Shown here: positions 8,475 through 16,839 of the stretch, one piece after another
Layout: the number at the start of each line of letters is the position of its first letter
Numbering within the stretch: the stretch's first letter is position 1
From: Pseudomonas mucoides
GTDB taxonomy: Bacteria; Pseudomonadota; Gammaproteobacteria; Pseudomonadales; Pseudomonadaceae
Length of the DNA stretch: 64,000 nucleotides
Direction: 5' to 3'
Assembly (NCBI RefSeq): GCF_015461845.1
Contig: NZ_JACOPW010000007.1
Location: forward strand, 1 to 64,000
Position numbers and translations under genes: made by a program
Notes under the pieces: model-generated
Database searches by the model: none
What the model saw: the letters and a program-made list of their open reading frames with translations, nothing else
What the model was told of the DNA's origin: nothing

Positions 8475-9422
8475 TCACATCTGCTGCTCTGCCAGCGGGT
8501 GCAAACTTCGAAAGATCCCCGCCTCCTCCACCAGCCAGTCATGCACCGCGCGCACGCCTGGATGGCTCAAGGCCCCCGGCGCATACAGCAGCATGTAGCG
8601 CTTGTGATTGGGCACCGCCAGCCCGAACGGCACGATTAATGTCCCCCGCTCCAGCTCATCGTTGAGCAATGTGCGTCGCGCAATCGCCACGCCCATCCCG
8701 GCAATGGCGGCTTCGATGGTCAGGTGATTGCGATTGAAGGTGTGCCCGCGCCGCACGTCGGCGCCCTCGAAGCCAATGGCATTCAAGTAGAACTCCCACT
8801 CGGCGTATTCATAACTGCCACGCCAGGCGGTGATGTCGTGCAACAACGGGAAATGCATCAGGTCCGCCGGGCCATGCAGCGGCGGTCGGCCGCGCAGCAG
8901 GCTTGGGGCACAGACCGGGAAAATCTGCTCGTCGAGCAAGGCTGTGGATAACAGGCCAGGGTAGCTGCCATCGTTCAGGTCAATGGCCAGATCGAAATCA
9001 CCTTCGTGCAGCGGCACGCTGCTGTCCTCGGCCACCAGACGCAACTGGATGTCCGGAAAGCGCTGTTGCAGACGTGGCAGACGGGGCGTCAGCCATTTGC
9101 TCAGGAACGACGGAATCGAGCGTAGCCGTAGCGTTCCGCTGATCATTCCGGCGTCCAGTCGGCGCAATTCCGCATCAATGCTGCCATACGCCTCGTTGAC
9201 GGTAATGGCCAGGCGCTGGCCTTCAGCGCTCAGTTCCACCCCTCGCGCACGACGGTGAAACAGGCGGAACCCTAAACGTTCTTCCAGTTGGCGGATTTGC
9301 TGACTGACCGCACCCGGCGTGATGTGCAGTTCTTCGGCGCAACGGGTGAACGACAAGTGCCGCGCGGCACAGGAAAACACGTGCAGCCAGACATAGGTCT
9401 GGGCATGCAATTGACGGCTCAT
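8475..9422 (-). CDS. LysR-family transcriptional regulator (GcvA/DsdC-like)
   Basis: 315 aa with an N-terminal winged helix-turn-helix (FSCAARHLSFTRCAEELHIT, PGAVSQQIRQLEERLGFRLF) and a substrate-binding effector domain containing EAAIAGMGVAIARR, typical of the GcvA-type subgroup. It is divergent from the L-serine dehydratase gene with 135 bases between them, so it probably controls serine (or D-serine/glycine) catabolism. The effector is not determinable here. Confidence 0.88.
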   Translation of the reverse strand: MSRQLHAQTYVWLHVFSCAARHLSFTRCAEELHITPGAVSQQIRQLEERLGFRLFHRRARGVELSAEGQRLAITVNEAYGSIDAELRRLDAGMISGTLRLRSIPSFLSKWLTPRLPRLQQRFPDIQLRLVAEDSSVPLHEGDFDLAIDLNDGSYPGLLSTALLDEQIFPVCAPSLLRGRPPLHGPADLMHFPLLHDITAWRGSYEYAEWEFYLNAIGFEGADVRRGHTFNRNHLTIEAAIAGMGVAIARRTLLNDELERGTLIVPFGLAVPNHKRYMLLYAPGALSHPGVRAVHDWLVEEAGIFRSLHPLAEQQM

Positions 9423-9557
9423 CGTTTAGTCCCACTAAAGGCTGTCTTAGGAAGTTTCGTTGGTCACGGCGGACCGAGGTTGGCAGTATCGCCTAGATTG
9501 CGCTCGTCCTACAAAAATGGCAGCGATTTCTCTTCCATTGCTTGTATAGGGTTTAGC

Positions 9558-10934
9558 ATGGCTATCAGTGTTTTCGATCTCTTCAAAGTCGGCATCGGTC
9601 CGTCCAGCTCCCACACCGTCGGCCCGATGCGCGCCGCCGCAACCTTCGCCCAGGCGCTGGTTGACCAGCATGTGCTGGACGCCGTACGTCGGGTAGAAAT
9701 CCGCCTTTACGGCTCCCTGTCAGCCACCGGCGTCGGCCACGCGACCGACCGCGCCTGCGTCATGGGCCTGATGGGCGAATGGCCGGACAGCATCGATCCC
9801 ACGTCCATCGACAGCCGTATCCAGACCTTGCGCGAAACCGGTGAATTGCCCCTCGCTGGCACATCCACAATTGCCTTCAACTGGCAGCACGATCTCCTGC
9901 TGCTGGACGAGAGCCTGCCCTACCACCCCAACGCGATGTCGCTGACAGCGTTCGGCGAATCCGGCGAACTCTACGAACAAACGTACTACTCGGTGGGTGG
10001 CGGTTTCATCATCGAAGCGGCCCAAGCCGAGTCGGGCATCGCGCCTGCCAGCGATGTAGTGCTGCCGTACGATTTCTCCAGCGCCGCCGAATTGCTCCGG
10101 CTCTGCAACCAGCACGGTTTGCGCGTTTGCGAATTGATGATGGCCAACGAATTGGCGTGGCGCAGCGAATCCGAGATCCGCCAGGGTTTGCTGCACATCT
10201 GGTCGGTGATGCGCGAGTGCGTTGAGCAGGGTTTGCGTCACGAAGGCCTCCTGCCGGGTGGCCTGAACGTGCCCCGTCGTGCGGCGAAACTGCACCGCAG
10301 CCTGCTGGAAATCGGCAAGCCGAATGTCATCACCTCCACCCTGTCGGCCATGGAGTGGGTCAACCTGTTTGCCCTCGCCGTGAACGAAGAAAACGCCGCG
10401 GGCGGGCGCATGGTCACGGCACCGACCAACGGTGCGGCGGGGATCATTCCGGCGGTGCTGCATTACTACATGAAGTTCAACCCGGACGCGTCGGACGACG
10501 ACGTGGTTGCGTTCTTTCTGGGCGCGGCGGCAGTCGGCATTCTGTGCAAGAAAAACGCCTCGATCTCCGGCGCTGAAGTCGGCTGTCAGGGCGAAGTCGG
10601 TTCGGCCTGCGCGATGGCGGCCGCCGGTCTGGCCGACGTGCTCGGTGCCACCCCGGAGCAACTGGAAAACGCCGCCGAAATCGGCCTGGAACACAACCTC
10701 GGCCTGACCTGCGACCCGGTCGGCGGCCTGGTACAAGTGCCGTGCATCGAGCGCAACGCGATTGCCGCGGTGAAAGCGATCAACGCCACGCAAATGGCCC
10801 TGCGCGGCGACGGCAAGCACTTCATTTCCCTGGACCGGGTCATCCGCACCATGCGCGATACCGGCGCGGACATGCATGACAAATACAAAGAGACGTCACG
10901 CGGCGGTTTGGCGGTGAGCTGGGTGGAGTGCTGA
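9558..10934 (+). CDS. sdaA: L-serine ammonia-lyase (L-serine dehydratase), single-chain iron-sulfur type
   Basis: 458 aa; converts L-serine to pyruvate and ammonia. It opens MAISVFDLFKVGIGPSSSHT, the diagnostic N-terminus containing the SSSHT substrate loop. The C-terminal catalytic half keeps the cysteines that hold the 4Fe-4S cluster: the Cys of GILCKKNASISGAEVGC and the Cys of LTCDPVGGLVQVPC. The open frame runs further upstream to 9288, but homology starts at this ATG. A divergent LysR gene lies upstream. Symbols sdaA/sdaB are used interchangeably in Pseudomonas. Confidence 0.95.
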   Translation: MAISVFDLFKVGIGPSSSHTVGPMRAAATFAQALVDQHVLDAVRRVEIRLYGSLSATGVGHATDRACVMGLMGEWPDSIDPTSIDSRIQTLRETGELPLAGTSTIAFNWQHDLLLLDESLPYHPNAMSLTAFGESGELYEQTYYSVGGGFIIEAAQAESGIAPASDVVLPYDFSSAAELLRLCNQHGLRVCELMMANELAWRSESEIRQGLLHIWSVMRECVEQGLRHEGLLPGGLNVPRRAAKLHRSLLEIGKPNVITSTLSAMEWVNLFALAVNEENAAGGRMVTAPTNGAAGIIPAVLHYYMKFNPDASDDDVVAFFLGAAAVGILCKKNASISGAEVGCQGEVGSACAMAAAGLADVLGATPEQLENAAEIGLEHNLGLTCDPVGGLVQVPCIERNAIAAVKAINATQMALRGDGKHFISLDRVIRTMRDTGADMHDKYKETSRGGLAVSWVEC

Positions 10935-10990
10935 TTGCACTGTCTGCGGTCATCTGCGCATTCATGCCCTGAAACGGGCAGGCAAAAAGA

Positions 10991-11027
10991 AGGCGGGCCG
11001 CTTGATGGTCAGGGCACCCGCCTGTTT
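10991..11027 (+). terminator. Probable terminator of sdaA
   Basis: AGGCGGG at 10991-10997 pairs with CCCGCCT at 11017-11023 and is followed by GTTTTCT. The loop is long (19 bases), so this is a moderate-quality terminator. Confidence 0.5.
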
Positions 11028-11198
11028 TCTGCCGTGATCATTGTCCGACAATTTTTCCGGCATGCCCCTTGCTAAGTCACCTCTGAGGCAAAAGGACTTT
11101 TGAAACCTCAGCGAGCGATCGGCCGATGGTCTGGTGGTGCGAACCAACCTGGATATGACCGGTCAACAACTGCACGTTCAATCAGGCGGTGACGCATC

Positions 11199-11516
11199 AT
11201 GGACAACCCCTTTCAGGTCATTACCGATGCCTTTGCACCGGATTACCAGATCAACCTGAGCATTCAGGGTCTGGACGGCAGCATCATGCTGACCCTCTCC
11301 AACAGCGGCCGCGTGGTGGCCAAACGGATGATCAGTGCCGAACAACGCAATGACCCCAAGCGCCTGAAGCGCCTGGTGCAAAGCATTCAGTTCGGCATCG
11401 CCATCGAGCAGGGCCACAGTGCCATGACCATCCTCGAAGCCATGACCGACGGCGACAGTCGCTCCCTGCCACCACCGCCAGTCAAAGGCCGGCCGCGACC
11501 TTCGATCCGGCTTTAA
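11199..11516 (+). CDS. DUF3509 family protein
   Basis: A 105-aa small soluble protein starting MDNPFQVITDAFAPDYQINL, a recognisable DUF3509 N-terminus. The family is largely confined to Pseudomonas, usually present in several copies, and has no established function. The C-terminus ends in a proline/arginine-rich tail. It converges on psiE with stop codons overlapping by a few bases (11513-11516). Confidence 0.8.
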   Translation: MDNPFQVITDAFAPDYQINLSIQGLDGSIMLTLSNSGRVVAKRMISAEQRNDPKRLKRLVQSIQFGIAIEQGHSAMTILEAMTDGDSRSLPPPPVKGRPRPSIRL

Positions 11517-12013
11517 AGCTCGCCCTTCTCCACTTCGGGATGTTCACTGGAACCCGCACCGACCTTGCGTTGCGGGTGTTCAATCTTCACCGAAGGGAAT
11601 TGCGACGAGGCGTAGCGCACCACCAGAATCGAAAACGCCAGCAGCAGAATCCCGCCGCACAGGTAGATGATCCCCACGTCCGGCGGATTGTGGTGCGAGA
11701 CGTTGGAGATCAGCAGTCGCGTCAGTGCGGTGATCGCCACGTAGATCAGGAATCGTACTGGCATGTGGTTGGTCTTGAAGTAAATCCCGACCATCGCCCC
11801 CAGCTCGAGGTAGATGAACAGCAGCAAGATGTCGTCGATCTTGATGTGCCCAGCTTCGATCATCTGCAAGAATTCCATCACCGCTGCGTAAGCGGTCACA
11901 GCACCGATGGCGAACAGCGCCAGGTAGTGGAACGTCTCGACGAACAGATTGCCCAGGGACTCGGCCAGTTGGTGCACGTTCTGCCGCAGGTTCTCGGCCC
12001 AGTTTATTTTCAC
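11513..12013 (-). CDS. psiE: Phosphate-starvation-inducible protein PsiE
   Basis: A 166-aa inner-membrane protein with four predicted membrane segments: YLALFAIGAVTAYAAVMEFL, ILLLFIYLELGAMVGIYF, FLIYVAITALTRLLI and IYLCGGILLLAFSILVVRYA. Motif and length match E. coli PsiE (about 136 aa) plus a C-terminal extension. The family is phosphate-starvation induced in E. coli, but its biochemical role is unknown. It starts with GTG, with AAGGAAG about 8 bases upstream. No clear Pho box was seen. Confidence 0.82.
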   Translation of the reverse strand: MKINWAENLRQNVHQLAESLGNLFVETFHYLALFAIGAVTAYAAVMEFLQMIEAGHIKIDDILLLFIYLELGAMVGIYFKTNHMPVRFLIYVAITALTRLLISNVSHHNPPDVGIIYLCGGILLLAFSILVVRYASSQFPSVKIEHPQRKVGAGSSEHPEVEKGEL

Positions 12014-12153
12014 GATGATGCTTCCTTAGCTCGGTTCGAGCGGATGATGCTGGATTGACGTGACGGTTGTTCTGCATGCAGAAAAAAGGCCAGTCACTCT
12101 CGGTGAGATGGTGATGAGTTGTTGCTGGACACTTTTGTGGTGTATCCACTGAC

Positions 12154-12215
12154 GCCATCGCGAGCAAGCTCGGCTCCCACAGGGGATCTGTGACGTTCAC
12201 AAAACCACTGTGGGG
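12154..12215. repeat. REP element
   Basis: CATCGCGAGCAAGCTCGGCTCCCACAG-type core with a degenerate opposing arm (CTGTGGGGGCGAC). It lies in the 347-base gap 12014-12360, which otherwise holds the yebG promoter and its LexA box. Confidence 0.65.
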
Positions 12216-12301
12216 GCGACATAGTTCACCTGACAAACGCCAATTTCGGTCTACATTAAAAAGCCACTACCCAAAGCGCAGGGATTCGCTTATCCTTTTC
12301 G

Positions 12302-12317
12302 CTGTATATAAATACAG
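12302..12317. promoter_or_regulatory. LexA (SOS) box upstream of yebG
   Basis: CTGTATATAAATACAG is a 16-bp LexA operator, with CTGT and ACAG arms 8 bases apart and an AT centre that deviates from the ideal alternating TA pattern at one base. It lies 44 bases before the yebG ATG, so the gene should be induced by DNA damage. Confidence 0.9.
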
Positions 12318-12360
12318 TGGTCGAAACAGACAACTAATGTGAAGGCATGTGAGGTGGTGA

Positions 12361-12708
12361 ATGGCCGTCGAAGTGGTATACCGCAGCAGCCGAGATCTGG
12401 AGCGCTTGTTCATGGATAAAGCCGAAGCTGACCGTCATGACAAAATGCTCGAACTGGCTGAATTGCTGGCTGAAGTGTTGCAAAAAGCCGTTCCGTCCCT
12501 GACTGAGCAGCAAGTGGAAGAAGCCGGGATCTACATGGCGAAGAATCGCGATGTGTTCGCCAAGGCATTCAAGAGCCAGCCGGATGCGTTGTCCGAACTG
12601 CTGAATGCGCCGGTTGAAGTGGTGGCACAGGCTGAACCTGCCGAGTCGGTTGAAGCCGCTGAGCCGACACCGGCCAAGCCCGCCAAAGCGACCAAGACGC
12701 CGAAATAA
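12361..12708 (+). CDS. yebG: YebG, SOS-inducible protein
   Basis: 115 aa. It begins MAVEVVYRSSRDLERLFMDK and continues with EADRHDKMLELAELLAEVL, aligning with E. coli YebG (MAVEVKYV, then KKEADAYDKMLDMADLL). A variable Ala/Glu/Pro-rich tail ends in KPAKATKTPK. YebG is LexA-regulated in E. coli and of unknown molecular function. A near-perfect LexA box is upstream, GAGGTGGTGA precedes the ATG, and a strong terminator follows, so it is a monocistronic SOS gene. Confidence 0.9.
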   Translation: MAVEVVYRSSRDLERLFMDKAEADRHDKMLELAELLAEVLQKAVPSLTEQQVEEAGIYMAKNRDVFAKAFKSQPDALSELLNAPVEVVAQAEPAESVEAAEPTPAKPAKATKTPK

Positions 12709-12727
12709 GCAACACCCGAATTGAATA

Positions 12728-12758
12728 GGCCCTGAGTCGAAGGACTCAGGGCCTTTTT
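12728..12758 (+). terminator. Rho-independent terminator of yebG
   Basis: An 11-bp perfect stem (GGCCCTGAGTC with GACTCAGGGCC), GAAG loop, then TTTTT. It begins 19 bases after the yebG stop. Confidence 0.92.
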
Positions 12759-12781
12759 CATGTCCCGGACAAAAGAGTCGC

Positions 12782-13801
12782 TCAGCGGTACAACACTTTC
12801 TCTGCCAATTCGTCCGCCACCCGCGCCGGCGAACGTTTTTCCGCTTGGGCATGGGCGAAGACTTCGGTCAGCCGTGAGGCGATTTTTGACAGGTGTGCAG
12901 TGATGGTTGTCAGCTCTTCGCCGCGGTGTTTGAGCGAAACGTAGATCAGCCCACCGGAATTGATCACGTAGTCCGGCGCATACAGGATGCCCCGCCGTTC
13001 AAGTTGATCGGCGACTTCCAGGTGCGTCAGTTGATTGTTCGCAGAGCCAGCCACCGCCGAGCAGCGCAGTTGTGTCACGGTGTGGCTGTTGAGCACGCCG
13101 CCCAGGCCGCACGGCGCAAGGATGTCGCACGGTGTGCTGAGCAGTGCGTCGTTGGCAATCGGGTGAGCGCCCAACTGCTCCATCGCCAATTGCACCTTGC
13201 CGTGATCGATATCGCTGACCAGCAGTTCCGCGCCAGCCGCGTGCAGTTGTTCGGCGAGCGCATAACCGACGTTGCCCAAACCCTGGATCGCCACCCGCAG
13301 GCCTTCCAGGTTATCGCTGCCCAGACGGGCCATCGCGGTCGCTCGAATACCGGTGAACACGCCCATGGCCGCATGCGGCGCAGGATCGCCGGCCGACGTC
13401 GTGCTCGTGACGTGTTGGGTCTGTTGGGCGATGCAATCCATGTCCGCCACCGAGGTGCCGCTGTCGATGGCGGTGATGTAGCGACCGTCGAGCTGATCGA
13501 TACAGCGTCCGAACGCCTCGAACAGCGCGGCGCGATTTTCCACATGGATCGGGCGAACAATCACCGCCACGCCGCCGCCCTGAGCGAGCCCGGCCAGTGC
13601 CGCCTTGTAACTCATGCCTTGCGCCAGGCGTATGGCATCCTCGACCGCGGATTCGTCGCTGGGATAGGCAAGGTAACGACAACCGCCCAGGGCAGGCCCG
13701 AGCCGGCTGTTATGAATGGCAATGACCGCCTTCAACCCGGTGACCGGGTCGACGCTCAGATGCAGCGATTCAAGGCGAGTGCTTTGCATGAGAGCGAACA
13801 T
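12782..13801 (-). CDS. Glu/Leu/Phe/Val dehydrogenase family protein (leucine dehydrogenase-like), catalytic Lys replaced
   Basis: 339 aa. By family it should oxidatively deaminate leucine/valine with NAD. The N-terminal substrate domain contains LGPALGGCRYLAYPSDESA, the substrate-binding lysine region GMSYKAALAG (Lys66), and then GLAQGGGVAVIVRP. The catalytic lysine of the family signature GGG-K is Val78 here; I re-read the codon as GTG on the minus strand. The Rossmann domain has GLGNVGYALAEQLHAAGAEL, and Asp113 in AIDSGTS is kept. The fold looks intact, but the normal general base is missing, so the enzyme may be inactive, altered or regulatory. GGGAG precedes the ATG. It is divergent from the SirB1-like gene. 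Confidence 0.82.
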   Translation of the reverse strand: MFALMQSTRLESLHLSVDPVTGLKAVIAIHNSRLGPALGGCRYLAYPSDESAVEDAIRLAQGMSYKAALAGLAQGGGVAVIVRPIHVENRAALFEAFGRCIDQLDGRYITAIDSGTSVADMDCIAQQTQHVTSTTSAGDPAPHAAMGVFTGIRATAMARLGSDNLEGLRVAIQGLGNVGYALAEQLHAAGAELLVSDIDHGKVQLAMEQLGAHPIANDALLSTPCDILAPCGLGGVLNSHTVTQLRCSAVAGSANNQLTHLEVADQLERRGILYAPDYVINSGGLIYVSLKHRGEELTTITAHLSKIASRLTEVFAHAQAEKRSPARVADELAEKVLYR

Positions 13802-13984
13802 CGCGGGGCTCCCGAATCACTTCTTGTAGTCGCCAGTATAGGCTTGCGCCCAAAAATTGCAGAAGCGCACCGGAATAAGCGGAGCCACATTGCAGGCTTT
13901 CGGACATAACCTGAAACCGGATGTGTGCAGCACTGGACGAATGCCGGAGACGGGGCTAAAACGAGGCATCTGCCGGAGATTTTG

Positions 13985-14788
13985 ATGACGCCCCGCCAAC
14001 GCTTCTTCGATTGCCTGCAACGTTCACCGCCCGCGCTGTTCGAAGCGGCGCTGTGGATGGCGGTCGAGCACGACTCAAGGCTGAATCCCGAGGCCGTGCT
14101 GGCCGACTTCAGCGACCTGACACAGCAAGTCAGCCATGGCTTGCCGATGTTACCGGTCAGCGAGCTGGCCCAGCCGTTGTTGCGGCGGATGAATGACCTG
14201 GGGTTCGCGCAGGACGACTTCACGCCGCTACGCCCGCAAGTGGCCCTGCTCAATAAAGTGCTGGAACTGCGGCGCGGCCAGCCGCTGTCCCTGGGCCTGA
14301 TTGCGCTGGAATTGGCCAAACGCCTGGAGATCCCGCTGGTGGGGGTCAACTTCCCCGGGCACTTCCTGCTGCGGGTGCCGGGCGCCGACCACCTGCTGGA
14401 CCCTTGTGGCGGACGTCGTTTGTACCCCAACGACTGCCGGGAGCTGCTGCAACGTCAGTACGGTCCGAACATGAAACTCGGCGCCGACCATTTACTGACG
14501 GCAGACCCGGTGCAGATGCTGCAACGCCTGTCGCGAAACCTGCGTCAACTGCACCTCTCCCACGATGACTACATAGGCGCCTTGGTCGACGCCGAACGAG
14601 TGCTGGAACTGGGCGATGCCAGCGCCGCCGATTACCTGGCCCGGGCCAGCCTCTATCAGCGCCTGGACTGCCCGAATGCCGAGCGTTTCGATCTGGAGCA
14701 TGCGCTGTTGCTCAGTGACGACCCGATCCAGCGGATTCGCCTGACCGAACGCCTGGGGCACCTGCCGCCCAACTCAATCGTCCACTGA
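13985..14788 (+). CDS. SirB1 family (transglutaminase-like/TPR) protein
   Basis: 267 aa. It contains LNKVLELRRGQPLSLGLIAL, then ELAKRLEIPLVGVNFPGHFL and DPCGGRRLY, the SirB1/transglutaminase-like core. A C-terminal half with TPR-like helices follows (LSRNLRQLHLSHDDYIGALV, ADYLARASLYQRL). The Cys/His/Asp geometry of active transglutaminases is only partly present: His in PGHFLL and Asp in DPCGG are visible, the nucleophilic Cys is not. Function in the cell is unknown. The ATG at 13985 has GGAG about 7 bases before it and is preferred over the upstream in-frame start. Confidence 0.8.
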   Translation: MTPRQRFFDCLQRSPPALFEAALWMAVEHDSRLNPEAVLADFSDLTQQVSHGLPMLPVSELAQPLLRRMNDLGFAQDDFTPLRPQVALLNKVLELRRGQPLSLGLIALELAKRLEIPLVGVNFPGHFLLRVPGADHLLDPCGGRRLYPNDCRELLQRQYGPNMKLGADHLLTADPVQMLQRLSRNLRQLHLSHDDYIGALVDAERVLELGDASAADYLARASLYQRLDCPNAERFDLEHALLLSDDPIQRIRLTERLGHLPPNSIVH

Positions 14789-14883
14789 GAACCCCTGCAG
14801 GCTCATTCCTACAGTTTGATTTCGGTATGGCCTGCATTTATGCCTGCCACAAGCCCGCTCCCACATATTGATCGAGTGAGGCT

Positions 14884-15519
14884 TTATGGGGTGTCCGGCT
14901 GGTTGGCCGGGTGGGCCTTGATGAACGCTGGATGCGTGGCTGCCAACGCCGCGACCCGGCGAATCCGTGGATACGCTTCGAGGGCGATGTTGAATCGCTC
15001 GGCCGCGTACAGCTGAGGGATCAGATAGACATCCGCCAATCCCGGCTCATCGCCAAAGCAATACCCTTGATCCCCGATCAACTGCTCCACCGTCGCCAGC
15101 CCCTGGCTGATCCAGTGCCCGATCCACTCCACCACGTGCGGTTCGTCATGACCTAACTGGCGCAGCTTGTTGAGCACGCTGACGTTGTGCAACGGATGCA
15201 CATCGCAACCGATCACCGCCGCCACACCGCGCTCGTGTGCACGGGCGGCTAGGTCCTTGGACAGCAGCGGCACCTGTGGATAACGTTCTTCGAGGTACTC
15301 GATGATCGCCGGTGACTGAATCAACAGGTCGCCTTCATCCGTGCGCAAGGCCGGCACCCGGCCTTGCGGGTTGATGCTCAGGTAGGCCGGCTGACGATGT
15401 TCTCCACCTGGCGATGCAATCAGGTTGATCGGCAGGGCCTGGTAATCCAGGCCCTTGAGCGCCAGCGCAATACGCACCCGATAGGACGAAGTCGAACGGT
15501 AGTAGGTATAGAGTTCCAT
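14884..15519 (-). CDS. maiA: Maleylacetoacetate isomerase
   Basis: A 211-aa zeta-class glutathione transferase that isomerises maleylacetoacetate to fumarylacetoacetate in tyrosine/phenylalanine degradation. The zeta signature SSxSYRVRIAL appears as YYRSTSSYRVRIALALKGLD, with the active-site Ser in SSYR; YLSINPQGRVPAL and QSPAIIEYLEERYP follow. It is the last gene of the hmgA-fahA-maiA operon, 12 bases after fahA. ATG 15519 has GAGG 8 bases upstream and is preferred over the GTG one codon earlier. Confidence 0.94.
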   Translation of the reverse strand: MELYTYYRSTSSYRVRIALALKGLDYQALPINLIASPGGEHRQPAYLSINPQGRVPALRTDEGDLLIQSPAIIEYLEERYPQVPLLSKDLAARAHERGVAAVIGCDVHPLHNVSVLNKLRQLGHDEPHVVEWIGHWISQGLATVEQLIGDQGYCFGDEPGLADVYLIPQLYAAERFNIALEAYPRIRRVAALAATHPAFIKAHPANQPDTP

Positions 15520-15531
15520 CACCCGATCCTC

Positions 15532-16836
15532 TTAACGCGCCGGCAGTACTTTGCCGCGGCATTCGCCGAAACCGATGGACGCGAAACCCTCACGGCGGCA
15601 ACGGCCACGCAGGATGATCTCGTCGCCGTCTTCAAGGAATTTACGCACTTCGCCCGATGCCAGCTCGATCGGCTTTTTACCGCCCTCGGTGATTTCCAGC
15701 AGGCTGCCGAACTGACCGTTTTCCGGACCGGACAAGGTGCCCGAACCGAACAGGTCGCCGGCCTGCAACTGGCAGCCGTTGACGCTGTGGTGTGCAACCA
15801 TTTGCGCCACAGTCCAGTACATGTGTTGGGTGTTGCTGAGCGTCAGGCGATGGGCCGGCAGGTTTTGCTCGCGCAGGCCTTCGGTGAGCAGCAGCACTTC
15901 CAGCTCGATGTCGAAACCGCCAGCAGCCTGGTCGCGCTTGTCGAACAGGTACGGCAGCGGCTGCGGATCACCTTCAGGGCGCGCAGGCTGGGCGCGACGG
16001 AACGGCTCCAGCGCTTCGGCAGTGACGACCCACGGCGAGATGCTGGTGATGAAGCTTTTTGACAGGAACGGGCCAAGCGGCTGATATTCCCAGGCTTGAA
16101 TGTCACGCGCCGACCAGTCATTGAGCAGGCAAAAACCGGCGATGTGATCGGCAGCGTCACCGATGGCAATCGAGTCACCCATCTCATTGCCCTGACCGAT
16201 CCAGATACCCAGTTCCAGTTCATAATCCAGACGTGCGCACGGGCCAAACGTTGGTTCGGTCTGACCGGCCGGCAGGGTCTGCCCTTTCGGACGACGAACG
16301 TCAGTGCCCGACGGGCGAATGGTCGAGGCGCGACCGTGGTAGCCGATCGGCACGTACTTGTAGTTCGGCAGCAGCGGATTGTCAGGGCGGAACAGTTTGC
16401 CGACGTTTTGCGCGTGCTCGATGCCTACATAAAAGTCGGTGTAATCGTTGATTTTCGCCGGCAGGTGCATCGTGCAATCAGCCGCCAATGGCAGCAGTTT
16501 TGCGCCTTGGGCTTCGATCTTGCCGTGCAGCGTGCTGCCGTCCCTGAACAGTTCGATCAAGCGTTCACGCAGGGCAACACGTGCTTCGCGACCGAGTTCG
16601 AAAAAAGCATTCAACTGACCGCCACGGGTCGCTTCGACCGCGGCTTTGGCTGCGCCGTCGAACAGGCCGGCATCCAGTGCCGCCTCCAGATCAAAGATAT
16701 GGTCGCCAATCGCCACGCCGCTACGCGGGGCCGAACCGTTCACGCTGAACACGCCCAATGGCAGGTTTTGCAGCGGAAAATCGGTATGGCCGTTGGCAGA
16801 GGCAACCCAGCTACGAGTGATGGAAGTCTGAGTCAT
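15532..16836 (-). CDS. fahA: Fumarylacetoacetase
   Basis: 434 aa; hydrolyses fumarylacetoacetate to fumarate and acetoacetate, the last step of the homogentisate pathway. A small N-terminal SH3-like domain (FPLQNLPLGVFSVNGSAPRS) is followed by the FAH catalytic domain. That domain carries the metal ligands in DFYVGIEHAQNVGKLFRP (Asp and His) and in LDYELELGIWIG (Glu), plus WEYQPLGPFLSKSFITSISP. It starts 3 bases after the hmgA stop, so the two are tightly coupled. Confidence 0.96.
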   Translation of the reverse strand: MTQTSITRSWVASANGHTDFPLQNLPLGVFSVNGSAPRSGVAIGDHIFDLEAALDAGLFDGAAKAAVEATRGGQLNAFFELGREARVALRERLIELFRDGSTLHGKIEAQGAKLLPLAADCTMHLPAKINDYTDFYVGIEHAQNVGKLFRPDNPLLPNYKYVPIGYHGRASTIRPSGTDVRRPKGQTLPAGQTEPTFGPCARLDYELELGIWIGQGNEMGDSIAIGDAADHIAGFCLLNDWSARDIQAWEYQPLGPFLSKSFITSISPWVVTAEALEPFRRAQPARPEGDPQPLPYLFDKRDQAAGGFDIELEVLLLTEGLREQNLPAHRLTLSNTQHMYWTVAQMVAHHSVNGCQLQAGDLFGSGTLSGPENGQFGSLLEITEGGKKPIELASGEVRKFLEDGDEIILRGRCRREGFASIGFGECRGKVLPAR

Positions 16837-16839
16837 GGG

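Noticed and set aside
12361..12708. yebG as a novel hypothetical protein
   Set aside because: Its N-terminus and upstream LexA box identify it as the known SOS gene yebG.
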